The notes under the pieces: generated by a model
Seen by the model: the letters and a program-made list of their open reading frames with translations, nothing else
Told to the model about the DNA's origin: nothing
Databases searched by the model: none
Source: Streptomyces camelliae
GTDB taxonomy: Bacteria; Actinomycetota; Actinomycetes; Streptomycetales; Streptomycetaceae
Reading direction: 5' to 3'
NCBI RefSeq assembly: GCF_027625935.1
Contig: NZ_CP115300.1
Span: 9,052,001 to 9,116,000 of the forward strand
Length of the DNA stretch: 64,000 nucleotides
Position numbers and translations under genes: made by a program
In this document: positions 1 through 7,619 of the stretch, piece by piece
How positions within the stretch are numbered: position 1 is the stretch's first letter
Layout of the letters: each line of letters starts with the position of its first letter

Positions 1-170
1 ATCGGCAGCGGGCCCACCTCGGCCAGCACTCGCAGGGCGCGGGCATGGGTGAGGGAGAGTGCGCCGGGGGTGCGGGTGGCGCGTCCACGCAGGCGGGAGT
101 CGGCGGCGCTGAGGCTGTAGGCGGCGCGGGCGAGTTGGTCGAGGGCCGCATCGCGGGTGGTGTCGGACAT
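1..170 (-). CDS. MarR-family transcriptional regulator, N-terminal part (cut by window edge)
   Basis: The minus strand opens with ATG at 170 and reads about 56 codons to the window edge (starts MSDTTRDAALDQLARAAYSL). Leu/Ala-rich helices followed by SLTHARALRVLAEVGPLP match the dimerisation helix and the start of the winged helix of MarR repressors. It is divergent from the hydrolase at 301, and a strong palindrome lies between them, so it probably represses itself and the hydrolase. The DNA-binding wing lies outside the window, so the family call rests on the N-terminus and the context. Confidence 0.7.
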   Translation of the reverse strand, partial: MSDTTRDAALDQLARAAYSLSAADSRLRGRATRTPGALSLTHARALRVLAEVGPLP

Positions 171-220
171 CAGTGGGTCTCCGTGTCGCTGATCGGTGGG
201 CGGGTTGACAACCATCCTAG

Positions 221-249
221 CCTAAGTACTTAATGAATAAGTACTTAGG
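221..249. promoter_or_regulatory. Palindromic operator between MarR regulator and hydrolase
   Basis: Two perfect 12-bp inverted arms (221-232 and 238-249) are separated by ATGAA. Each arm contains the palindromic 10-mer TAAGTACTTA, so the site is both a direct and an inverted repeat with a 15-bp period. It is AT-rich in a GC-rich background and sits 52-80 bp before the hydrolase start, as expected for a MarR dimer operator over divergent promoters. Confidence 0.75.
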
Positions 250-300
250 CGTCGCCCGAGCGGGGCGTCTACCACTCCCCTTCACCTGAGGACACCTGTC

Positions 301-1557
301 ATGACTGTTCGTTCGACCGGCCAGAGCTGGGCCCTGGACATCGCCCTCGCCCAGGGCGGCTTCGACGCCCTGCACCCCCAGGCCAAGGGCACCCTGGAGC
401 AGCTGGGCCACGACCACACCGACTTCGACAAGGTCTTCGACCTGGTCCAGAGCGGCGTGATGCTGCCCAAGGCCTGGGCCACCATCGCCGGGCAGGCCGA
501 GGAGCGCGCCGCCCACCACGAGCGCGGCGGCTTCGCCCAGACCGCCGCCGACCTCTACGTGCGCGCCTCGGTGATGTGGGGCCGCGCGCAGTACTCGATC
601 TTCGACGCCACCGACCCGCGCAAGCTCGCCTTCCGCGAGCACGCCAACCACTGCGTCGAGCGCCTGGGCGCACTGCGCGACAACCGGGTGCGCCGCGTCG
701 TCCTCGACTTCGAGGGCAAGCAGATCTTCGCCCTCCTCCACCTGCCCGCCGGCGAGGTCCGCAACGCCCCCGCGGTGATCCTCGGCCCCGGGATGGACAT
801 GATCAAGGAGGACTACATCTACGCGGCCGAGCGGTACTACACCTCGCGCGGCATCGTGGCCCTGTCCATCGAGGGCCCGGGTCAGGGCGAGAGCCGGGCC
901 AACGGGCTGACCGTCGACCTCACCAACTACGAGCGCGCCATCAGCCGCTACATCGACCACCTGGCCTCGCTCCCGGAGGTCGACGCGGCCCGGATCGCCA
1001 TGTTCGGCATCTCCATGAGCGGCTACTGGGGCTCGCGCGCCGCCGCCACCGACCCGCGCCTGGCCGCGCTGGCCGCCTTCGAGGCCGTCACCGGCGACTT
1101 CACCACCATCTTCGAGCGCGCCCAGCCCACCTTCAAGAACAACTACATGTTCATGGCCGGCTACACCGACGAGGACGCCTTCGACACCGAGCTGGTCGCC
1201 CGCATGCCGCTGGGCGACCTGGTCCAGAAGATCACCTGCCCGGTCCTCTACGGCATCGGCGAGTTCGACGAACTCACCGTGCTGGAGCAGGCCCTGGCCA
1301 ACTACGAGCGCGTGCGCGCACCCAAGGAGATACGCGTCTACGAGAACGAGTTCCACCCGCTGGGCGGCACCGCCGCCGAGGTCTTCCGCTTCGGCGCCGA
1401 GTGGGTCGAACGCGCCCTGAACGGCGAGTTCGCCGAGCCCGGCCGCGATGTGCGCCACTACGTCCACAGCGACGGCCGCACCGCCGACGGCACCGCCAAC
1501 CCCACCTGGTGGCTCGGCACCACCCCCACCCAGATCACCGCCGCCAGCCAGGCATGA
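301..1557 (+). CDS. Alpha/beta hydrolase, FrsA / pseudooxynicotine-hydrolase-like
   Basis: The 418-residue protein has an alpha-helical N-terminal cap (about residues 1-130) followed by an alpha/beta hydrolase core. The nucleophile elbow is GISMSG with Ser238, an acid lies in GIGEFDELT, and the catalytic His is in NEFHPLGG. PAVILGPGMDMIKED is the oxyanion-side strand. This layout matches the FrsA/DUF1100 family that includes C-C bond hydrolases such as 2,6-dihydroxypseudooxynicotine hydrolase; the substrate here is unknown. It is cytoplasmic, with no signal peptide. ATG at 301 follows an AT-rich operator, and divergent MarR control suggests induction by a small aromatic or similar ligand. Confidence 0.85.
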   Translation: MTVRSTGQSWALDIALAQGGFDALHPQAKGTLEQLGHDHTDFDKVFDLVQSGVMLPKAWATIAGQAEERAAHHERGGFAQTAADLYVRASVMWGRAQYSIFDATDPRKLAFREHANHCVERLGALRDNRVRRVVLDFEGKQIFALLHLPAGEVRNAPAVILGPGMDMIKEDYIYAAERYYTSRGIVALSIEGPGQGESRANGLTVDLTNYERAISRYIDHLASLPEVDAARIAMFGISMSGYWGSRAAATDPRLAALAAFEAVTGDFTTIFERAQPTFKNNYMFMAGYTDEDAFDTELVARMPLGDLVQKITCPVLYGIGEFDELTVLEQALANYERVRAPKEIRVYENEFHPLGGTAAEVFRFGAEWVERALNGEFAEPGRDVRHYVHSDGRTADGTANPTWWLGTTPTQITAASQA

Positions 1558-1990
1558 CGCCAGGACATCGATGAAACGTTCATCGGCAGGAGAGGGGGCC
1601 GACAATCAGCGGCCGCGCGCTTCTCTACGTTGAACTGAAGCGACGAATCGCCGAACAGCACAGGGTGATCCGGATCACAGGCCGGACCTTCGAACGGCAG
1701 GGCTGCGAATAGCTCCCAGAACGGTTCGGTCAGCCGCAATGGCAGGATAGCTACAGGTCTCCCTGGCAGTCACGGAGTGTCACAACTCCGTGATCGCGAG
1801 ACCTGTTGCCTGCCTTCCTGCCAGAGCGCCCCTCCCTGCCTATATGTGCAACCTCTAAGCCCGGGCATCGTGCCACGTTGACCTGGCCGACACCGGCTTG
1901 GTACTGGACAGCGGACCGGTGTGCCAGCTTGTACCTCCCCGCGCACACTAACCACATGCAGGTCGCTCTCCATCCCAATAACCTCGCTAC
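1558..1990. other. Intergenic stretch, possible gene remnants
   Basis: No convincing gene. A minus-strand reading (about 1600-1739, starting MRLTEPFWELFAALPFEG) has coding-like composition and may be a remnant of an unknown protein. The main structural feature is the nested inverted repeat at 1753-1806. Confidence 0.3.
1753..1806. repeat. Nested inverted repeat (large stem-loop)
   Basis: Outer arms ACAGGTCTC (1753-1761) and GAGACCTGT (1798-1806) enclose a second perfect stem, TCACGGAGT (1770-1778) and ACTCCGTGA (1785-1793), with loop GTCACA. There is no T-run, so it is not a classical terminator. It could be a transposon end, an RNA structure or a protein site. Confidence 0.6.
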
Positions 1991-2548
1991 ATGCCCCGAT
2001 TGACGCGTCCGCAGCCCAGACTGCAGGCTTCCTTCCTGGCGGCGATGGCCGAGTTCCGTGCGGAAGGCCGAGGTGGTCCGGGCATGCAGGCCATGCTCGA
2101 CAACGACTTGCGTCAGTACGCCGACGACAGCTGGCAGGACCCGGCAGTCTTCACCGCCTATGTCGCCCGCCTACGGACGCACGCACAGCAAACTGACTCC
2201 GAGGCCCCGGTCACGGGTCGCACCCTTTGGTGGACGGAGGGCGATGAGTTCCTTGGCTTCGCCTCCGTGCGGCACTCGCTGACCCCCGCACTGCGCGAGC
2301 GAGGCGGCCATATTGGCTATGTGATCCGTCCCAGTGCTCGACGTCGCGACCACGCCACCGCGTTGCTTGCCGCGGCCCTGCAGTTCGCATCCTCGCTGGG
2401 TGTCGAGGCCGCGCTGCTGACCTGCGATGCCGGCAACATCGCCTCCCGCCGTGTCATCGAGTCCAACGGCGGTGTCCTGGAAGACGAACGCGCCGGCGTC
2501 CTCCGTTTCTGGGTTCCCACCCGACCAGCGGTCGCCGGGTGGGTCTGA
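1991..2548 (+). CDS. GNAT-family N-acetyltransferase
   Basis: The 185-residue protein is of the COG3981-like GNAT type. WWTEGDEFLGFASVRHSL is the beta2-beta3 hairpin, HIGYVIRPSARRRDHATALL is the acetyl-CoA-binding motif A with an R-R-x-x-x-A loop, and LTCDAGNIASRRVIESNGG is motif B. It should transfer acetyl from acetyl-CoA to an unidentified amine. The stop codon (2546-2548) lies inside the left inverted repeat of the adjoining IS3 element, so the last few residues may have been changed by the insertion. No strong Shine-Dalgarno sequence is visible before the ATG. Confidence 0.75.
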   Translation: MPRLTRPQPRLQASFLAAMAEFRAEGRGGPGMQAMLDNDLRQYADDSWQDPAVFTAYVARLRTHAQQTDSEAPVTGRTLWWTEGDEFLGFASVRHSLTPALRERGGHIGYVIRPSARRRDHATALLAAALQFASSLGVEAALLTCDAGNIASRRVIESNGGVLEDERAGVLRFWVPTRPAVAGWV

Positions 2549-2609
2549 TGCACGATCGGGTGACATCTGAACTGGCTTGCCCTGCAGGGCGGGTGGGAAG
2601 GATGTCGCT

Positions 2610-2918
2610 GTGCCCAAGCCCTATCCGGAAGAGTTCCGCCAAGACGTCGTGCGAGTCGCGAGGAACCGCGGCCCGGGTGTCACGGTCGAGCAGGTGGCCA
2701 CCGATTTCGGGGTCCACCCGATGACGTTGTGGAAGTGGATGCGCCGGGCGGACATCGATGACGGGCCCAAGCCCGGGGTGACCAGCCACGAGAGCGCGGA
2801 ACTGCGGGAAGCGCGTCGGCGGATCAAGCTGCTGGAGCAGGAGAACGAGGTCCTGCGCCGGGCCGCGGCATATCTCTCGCAGGCGCATCTGCCGGGAAAA
2901 GGATCTACCCGCTCGTAA
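2610..2918 (+). CDS. IS3-family transposase OrfA
   Basis: GTG at 2610 begins MPKPYPEEFRQDVVRVARNR. The roughly 102-residue protein has the IS3/IS911 helix-turn-helix (VEQVATDFGVHPMTLWKWMR) followed by a leucine-zipper-like coiled coil (ELREARRRIKLLEQENEVLR). It binds the IS ends, and by -1 frameshifting it supplies the N-terminus of the OrfAB transposase. The slippery run GGGAAAAGG at 2894-2902 precedes its stop; shifting there gives KRIYPLVKELAVDGVP, which flows into OrfB. Confidence 0.9.
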   Translation: MPKPYPEEFRQDVVRVARNRGPGVTVEQVATDFGVHPMTLWKWMRRADIDDGPKPGVTSHESAELREARRRIKLLEQENEVLRRAAAYLSQAHLPGKGSTRS

Positions 2919-2929
2919 AAGAGCTGGCC

Positions 2930-3772
2930 GTGGACGGGGTGCCCGTCACGGTGACGTGCCGGGTGCTGAAGCTCGCCAGACAGCCCTACTACCGCTGGCT
3001 CGACAAGCCGATGGCCGACGCCGTACTGGAGGAGGCGTACCGCGCGAACGCACTGTTCGACGCTCACCGCGAGGACCCGGAATTCGGCTACCGCTTCCTG
3101 GCCGATGAAGCGCGTAGTGCCGGGGCTCGGATGGCGGACCGGACCGCGTGGCGGATCTGCCGGGACAACAACTGGTGGAGCGTGTTCGGCAAGAAGCGTG
3201 GCCGGGGCAGGAAGGCCGGCCCGCCGGTGCACGACGATCTCGTGAGCCGCAGCTTCACCGCGACCGGCCCGAACCGGCTGTGGCTCGCCGACATCACCGA
3301 ACACGCCACCGCCGAAGGCAAGTTGTACCTCTGCGCGATCAAGGATGTCTTCAGCAACAGGATCGTGGGCTACTCCATCGACGCGCGGATGAAGTCCCGC
3401 CTGGCCGTGACCGCCCTGGACAACGCCGTGGCCCGACGGGAACACGTCGACGGGTGCATCCTGCACAGCGATCGCGGCTCGCAGTTCCGGTCCCGGAAGT
3501 TCGTCCGGGCCCTCGATCGCCACCGGATGGTCGGATCGATAGGGAGAGTCGGGGCGGCCGGCGACAACGCGGCCATGGAGTCCTTCTTCAGTCTGCTGCA
3601 GAAGAACGTCCTCGACCGCCGGAGCTGGACCACCCGCGAGGAGTTGCGGATCGCGATCGTGACCTGGATCGAGAGGACCTACCACCGACGCCGCCGACAG
3701 GCCTCGCTCGGCTGGCTGACACCTGTCGAATACGAAACCGTCATGACCACACCGGCCCTCCAGGCTGCGTAA
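2930..3772 (+). CDS. IS3-family transposase OrfB (integrase catalytic part)
   Basis: This is the DDE integrase domain of the IS3 transposase, with an N-terminal HTH_21-like section (VTCRVLKLARQPYYRWL). The catalytic residues are visible: Asp in WLADITEH, Asp in CILHSDRGSQ and Glu in DNAAMESFFSLLQ. It is most likely made as an OrfAB fusion by a -1 shift at 2897-2901, since the reading frame runs upstream from this start without a stop to the slip site. The protein appears intact. Its 3' end is overlapped on the opposite strand by read-through of the next transposase. Confidence 0.9.
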   Translation: MDGVPVTVTCRVLKLARQPYYRWLDKPMADAVLEEAYRANALFDAHREDPEFGYRFLADEARSAGARMADRTAWRICRDNNWWSVFGKKRGRGRKAGPPVHDDLVSRSFTATGPNRLWLADITEHATAEGKLYLCAIKDVFSNRIVGYSIDARMKSRLAVTALDNAVARREHVDGCILHSDRGSQFRSRKFVRALDRHRMVGSIGRVGAAGDNAAMESFFSLLQKNVLDRRSWTTREELRIAIVTWIERTYHRRRRQASLGWLTPVEYETVMTTPALQAA

Positions 3773-4715
3773 CCGAACCTGTCACCCAAACCTGCATCAG
3801 ACCCAATCGTTCGTGAGCGGGGTGGCGGAGCCAAAGGACGAGTGAGGCGATGTGGAGTCCAGCCCGGTAGCGGGTTGCCAGCTTGTCGAAGCGCGTTGCG
3901 ATGGCTCGGAATTGCTTGAGGCGGCTGAAGCAGCGCTCGACCACGTTGAGGGCTTTGTAGAGCTTGGGGTCGAAGGCCGGTGGTCTGCAACCGGCTCTGC
4001 CACGGTGCTGGCGATTGGCCCTTTGGCCGGTCCGCTCCGGGATGAGTGCGCGGATGCCCCGGCGCCGCAGGTCCTGTCGGACCTCCCGTGATGAGTACGC
4101 CTGGTCCGCGATGACCGTGTCGGGTCTTTGCCGCGGCCGCCCGGCTCCTGTCCGAGGCACCCGCACAGATTCCAGCACCGCTTTGAACACGGTGCAGTCG
4201 TTGACGTTTCCGGGGGTGAGGACGACAGCCAGGGGCAGGCCCCGGCCGTCGCAGGCGAGATGGACTTTGGTGGTCAGCCCGCCGCGGGAGCGGCCCAGCG
4301 CCTGGTCGGCCGCCGAGCGTGCCGAACCTTCCAGCCCGCCCTTCGCGCCCGCCCCCTTTTCCGGGCGCCGGCCGCGTGCTGGTGGGAGCGGTTGATGCTG
4401 GAGTCCACCGACACCGTCCATTCCACCGCTCCGACGGAGTCGTCCCGCGCCTGAATCTGCTTCAGGAGGCGGGCCCAGGTCCCGTCCCGCTCCCAATGGG
4501 CGAACCGCTCATAAACCGTCTGCCACGGCCCGTAGCGTTCCGGCAGGTCACGCCAGGGAGCACCTGTTCGCAACCGCCATAACACGCCGTTGATTGCCTG
4601 CCGGTGGTCGCGCCACGGACGGACGGCCTGGTCCATCGGTAGCCGGCAGCAGGGGCTTCAGCGCCTCCCATGCTGCGTCCGTCAGCTCGCCGCGTCCTGT
4701 CACGTGATCGGTCAC
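3741..4715 (-). pseudogene. IS5-family transposase, N-terminal frameshift
   Basis: GTG at 4715 (or 4703) begins an IS5 transposase (VTGRGELTDAAWEALKPLLP). A duplicated CCGT near 4620 then puts GRPWRDHRQAINGVLWRLRTG out of frame. The middle keeps DDE signatures (VSVDSSINRSHQH; VIADQAYSSREVR; NVVERCFSRLKQFRAIATR). The change between the two main frames at CTTTT (4356-4360, A AAA G on the coding strand) fits the normal programmed -1 shift of this group. The C-terminus reads through the IS end into the IS3 element as far as 3741. The 4-bp duplication makes it probably inactive. Confidence 0.75.
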
Positions 4716-4733
4716 GAACTGGGCCTCATGCAG
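3792..4733 (-). mobile_element. IS5-family insertion sequence abutting IS3
   Basis: Related ends CTGCATCAGACCCAA (3792-3806) and, inverted, CTGCATGAGGCCCAG (4719-4733) match at 12 of 15 positions and bound 942 bp with a two-frame IS5-type transposase on the minus strand. The left end is shared with the right end of the IS3 element. The right end contains the stop codon of the FMN reductase gene. Confidence 0.65.
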
Positions 4734-5313
4734 CCGTGGGCGTCTGCGTCTTGGCCTGGCGCACCCTGCGCAGGGCGCCGGACCAGGCGATCACCTGGTC
4801 GAGCATGTCGCCTACGGCGGTGTCGAGGCCCTCCTGGGGGACGAAGGTGCCGGTGTGGAACGAGGGGTGTGTCGAGATGGTGGGCTGGGCGCGGACCGTG
4901 GCCACCTGGAGTTCGGCGAGGACGAGCCGCAGCGCCTCGGCGGCCCGGGCCCCGGCGACCCAGCCGCCGTAGCTGATGATCCCGGCGGCTTTGTCGTTCC
5001 ACTCCCGGTAGACGTAGTCCAGGGCGTTCTTCAGGGCTCCGGGGTAGGAGTGGTTGTACTCGGGGACGAGGAAGACGTAGCCGTCGAAGCTGTCGATGAG
5101 TGCGCCCCAGGCGCGGGTGTGGTCGTGCTGATATTGCTGGAAGTTCGGGTTGCCGGGCTCGTCGAGGTTGCCGAGGTCGTGGTCGGCGAGGTCGACGAGT
5201 TCGTAGTCGGCTCCACCGTGGGCACGGGCGACCTCCAGTGCCCAGGCGGCGATCTGGTCGCCGCGGCGTCCGGGGCGTGTGCTTCCGAGGATGACTGCGA
5301 TGCGGAGTGGCAT
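4726..5313 (-). CDS. NADPH-dependent FMN reductase
   Basis: The 195-residue flavodoxin-fold protein begins MPLRIAVILGSTRPGRRGDQ; the GSTRPGR loop binds the FMN phosphate. PEYNHSYPGALKNALDYVYREW is the hallmark of the NADPH_dep_FMN_red family (quinone/azo/chromate reductases), and IISYGGWVAGARAAEALR is the second flavin loop. It probably reduces quinones or similar electrophiles. ATG at 5313 is chosen over upstream in-frame starts because GGAAGGAAG lies just before it. It is divergent from a MarR gene with two operator copies between them. The stop lies in the IS5 terminal repeat. Confidence 0.85.
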   Translation of the reverse strand: MPLRIAVILGSTRPGRRGDQIAAWALEVARAHGGADYELVDLADHDLGNLDEPGNPNFQQYQHDHTRAWGALIDSFDGYVFLVPEYNHSYPGALKNALDYVYREWNDKAAGIISYGGWVAGARAAEALRLVLAELQVATVRAQPTISTHPSFHTGTFVPQEGLDTAVGDMLDQVIAWSGALRRVRQAKTQTPTAA

Positions 5314-5327
5314 GGCTTCCTTCCGGG

Positions 5328-5375
5328 AGAGTTGTCGCGTCAACTCTAGATTGAGAGGAGTTGAAGTGACAACTC
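5328..5375. promoter_or_regulatory. Two tandem MarR operators
   Basis: Two copies of GAGTTG-N6-CAACTC occur: 5328-5347 (7-bp arms AGAGTTG/CAACTCT) and 5358-5375 (6-bp arms). Their centres are 29 bp apart, near three helical turns. They lie between the divergent reductase and MarR genes and probably cover both promoters. Confidence 0.75.
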
Positions 5376-5400
5376 TGCTGGTCGCGGTATCCTCAGCGAC

Positions 5401-5889
5401 ATGACGGAGACTCGATCGCTGGAACCCGAGGAGTGGGAGTTCTGGGATACCTGGATGCGCGCGCAGCGCCTGCTCACCAGGGAGCTGGAGCGTGGTCTAC
5501 AGCATGACTGCGACATCTCGAAGGCCGAGTTCAGCGTGCTGGTGACGCTGTGGCAGGCCGCCGGCCGCGAGATGCGTGTCGGCGAGCTCTCCGAGTCGCT
5601 CGACTGGGACAAGAGCCGCGTCTCACATCAGCTGACGCGCATGGAAAAACGCGGCTTCGTCAAGCGCACCCAGTACGGGGCCGATGGTCGCCGCGCGGGG
5701 GTCGGGCTGACCACTGAGGGGCGCCGCGCCGCCCAGAATGCCATCCTCGTGCACGGCGGCAACATCCGCCGCCACTTCCTCGACTCACTGACCCCCGAGC
5801 AGGCATCAGTCATCCGGGCATGGAGCGAGCAAGCGGTCGATCGCCTGGAGCCGCACCGCAGCGAGGCTGCCAGCGACGGCGCGTCCTAG
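5401..5889 (+). CDS. MarR-family transcriptional regulator
   Basis: The 162-residue protein has a complete MarR winged helix. FSVLVTLWQAAGREMRVGEL and SLDWDKSRVSHQLTRMEKRG form the recognition helix; VKRTQYGADGRRAGVGLTTEG is the wing with its DxR signature. N- and C-terminal helices form the dimer. It probably represses the divergent FMN reductase and itself through the two GAGTTG/CAACTC palindromes, and responds to a quinone, phenolic or oxidant ligand (inference from the target gene). Confidence 0.88.
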   Translation: MTETRSLEPEEWEFWDTWMRAQRLLTRELERGLQHDCDISKAEFSVLVTLWQAAGREMRVGELSESLDWDKSRVSHQLTRMEKRGFVKRTQYGADGRRAGVGLTTEGRRAAQNAILVHGGNIRRHFLDSLTPEQASVIRAWSEQAVDRLEPHRSEAASDGAS

Positions 5890-5952
5890 ACCGCGTCCCA
5901 CACCGCCCTCATAGACGCCGCCGATACGGCCCTTGGCATTGTCAGATAGGCC

Positions 5953-7034
5953 CTAGGTGTTCTGTCCGGGGAGGTTGTGGACGGGTGAGCCAGGTCTCGG
6001 CTGAGGGATCTTGAACGGGTGAGGGCCTTCCGGGTTCGGTGTGGATTGCGACATCTGCACCGAGCACCGAGAAGGCCCTCTTGCCTCACCGTAATGCACC
6101 CCTGACCGAGACCGGTCGCCTGCGTCCGGCCCGCTGCGTCGTCGAGGACGGCTGGACCCTGCGCCGGGCTGCCGAACGTTTCCAGGTCTCCCCGACCACC
6201 GCCCAACGCTGGGCCGACCGCTACCGGGCGTTCGGCGAGGCAGGCATGGCCGACCGTTCCAGCCGCCCGCGCACCAGCCCCCGCCAGACCCCGACCCGTA
6301 CCGAACGGCGCATCATCAAGGTCCGCCTCCTGCGCCGCTGGGGGCCGGCCCGCATCGCGCACCTGCTCCGACTGGTGCCCTCGACGGTGCACCGCGTGCT
6401 GACCCGCTACCGACTGGCCCGCCTGACGCATCTGGACCGGGCAACGGGCCGTGTCATACGCCGCTACGAGCGCCAACGGCCCGGCGAACTGGTGCACGTG
6501 GACATCAAGAAGCTCGGCAACATCCCCGACGGCGGCGGACACAAGGTGCTGGGCCGGCAGGCCGGCCGCAAAACCCGTTCCGCAAGCGGCTACAGCTACC
6601 TCCACACCGCCGTCGACGACCACTCCCGCCTCGCCTACAGCGAGATCCACACCGACGAGAAGAAGGAGACCGCCACCGCGTTCTGGACCCGCGCCCAAAC
6701 GTTCTTCGCCCAGGCCGGGGTCACCGTCGAACGGGTCCTGACCGACAACGGAGCGTGCTACCGCTCCCGGGACTGGCGCGACGTGCTGGCAGCGGCCGGG
6801 ATCGCCCACAAGCGAACCCGGCCCTACCGGCCCCAGACGAACGGCAAGGTGGAACGCTTCAACCGCACCCTGCTCGAGGAGTGGGCCTACGCCCGCCCCT
6901 ACCACTCGGGGACCGAACGACGCGAGGCGTTCCCCGGCTGGCTGCACACCTACAATCACCACCGCGGCCACACCGCGCTGAAAGGGCAACCACCCGCCAG
7001 CCGCGTCCCCAACCTCACGGGTCAGTACACCTAG
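5953..7034 (+). mobile_element. IS481-family insertion sequence
   Basis: Terminal inverted repeats of about 31 bp, starting CTAGGTGT (5953-5983 and the complement ending at 7034), match at about 26 positions. They bound 1082 bp with a single intact transposase. The TAG stop codon of the transposase is formed by the last three bases of the right repeat. No target duplication was identified. Confidence 0.8.
6081..7034 (+). CDS. IS481-family transposase
   Basis: This is a one-ORF DDE transposase of about 317 residues. The N-terminus has a helix-turn-helix (DGWTLRRAAERFQVSPTTAQRWADRYR) and a second HTH (RIAHLLRLVPSTVHRVLTRY). The integrase core has Asp in LVHVDIKKLG, Asp in VLTDNGACYRS and Glu in TNGKVERFNRTL. 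TTG at 6081 is preferred over the upstream ATG at 6039 because a GAGAAGG ribosome site precedes it and family members begin (M)PHRNAPLTETGRLR. It looks intact. Confidence 0.88.
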   Translation: MPHRNAPLTETGRLRPARCVVEDGWTLRRAAERFQVSPTTAQRWADRYRAFGEAGMADRSSRPRTSPRQTPTRTERRIIKVRLLRRWGPARIAHLLRLVPSTVHRVLTRYRLARLTHLDRATGRVIRRYERQRPGELVHVDIKKLGNIPDGGGHKVLGRQAGRKTRSASGYSYLHTAVDDHSRLAYSEIHTDEKKETATAFWTRAQTFFAQAGVTVERVLTDNGACYRSRDWRDVLAAAGIAHKRTRPYRPQTNGKVERFNRTLLEEWAYARPYHSGTERREAFPGWLHTYNHHRGHTALKGQPPASRVPNLTGQYT

Positions 7035-7619
7035 AGCCTGATCTCCCCGGCCCTACTCCGGGGTGATGCGCCTCGGGCAGCGGTCTTGAGTCCGTCCCTC
7101 CGTGTCCGAACAACCCGCAAAGCTGCACAAGCCTCCCAGCGTCCCTCTTGACGGGTTGGGCCCGTGAGGCGTCTACGCCGAGGCCAGCCCCGTTCCCGCT
7201 CGGCAGCGTGCGGAGCCGGCGGCTGGTGAGCGGCTGGTGGAGCTGCGGCCTGCGGAGATGGACGCCGCTGCGGGTGTATGTGGGTGCCGTGGAGCGGCTG
7301 CGGGTGCGGCCGGCGGATGGGTTGGTGGAGCGGGTGCGTACGGCGTCGTTCGGCGGTCGGGCCAGCCGTTGGTCGCTGTGTCTGACGGGGGAGCAGATGG
7401 AGTCGGTGGTGCGTGTTCTACGGTGCTCGTTGGTGTTGTTCGGCTGGTTGTCGGGGTGCTGCTGGGTGCCGCCGGAGAGCGATGACACTGGCTCGCTGGC
7501 CGGATCCGCTTCCCGCCTGACGGGCACCTGAGAAAAGAGTTCGGCCGCTGCTCCTGCCTGGCGGGACGTGTGGCCGATCGGCCTGTTACCGCAGGTCGGG
7601 GCGGTGTGGCGTGGTCTCC
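7035..7619. other. Non-coding region between IS481 and relaxase remnant
   Basis: No recognisable protein. A CCCCGG/CCGGGG hairpin (7045-7063) follows the IS481 right end. The rest is GC-rich DNA with open frames on both strands that lack family features. Confidence 0.35.

Larger units (their letters stand above)
2541..3804 (+). mobile_element. IS3-family insertion sequence
   Basis: Imperfect 27-bp terminal inverted repeats at 2541-2567 and 3778-3804 (22 of 27 positions equal, beginning GGGTCTGATGCA) bound 1264 bp that carry overlapping orfA and orfB. The length is normal for IS3. The right end overlaps the end of the neighbouring IS5 element, and the left end contains the stop codon of the acetyltransferase gene. 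No target duplication could be assigned. Confidence 0.75.

Noticed and set aside
217..1605. A 462-residue minus-strand open frame opposite the hydrolase
   Set aside because: It is the GC-rich shadow of a well-supported gene: composition is Gly/Val/Ala/Leu monotony with no family motifs.
5886..6989. 367-residue minus-strand frame over IS481
   Set aside because: Shadow of the transposase.
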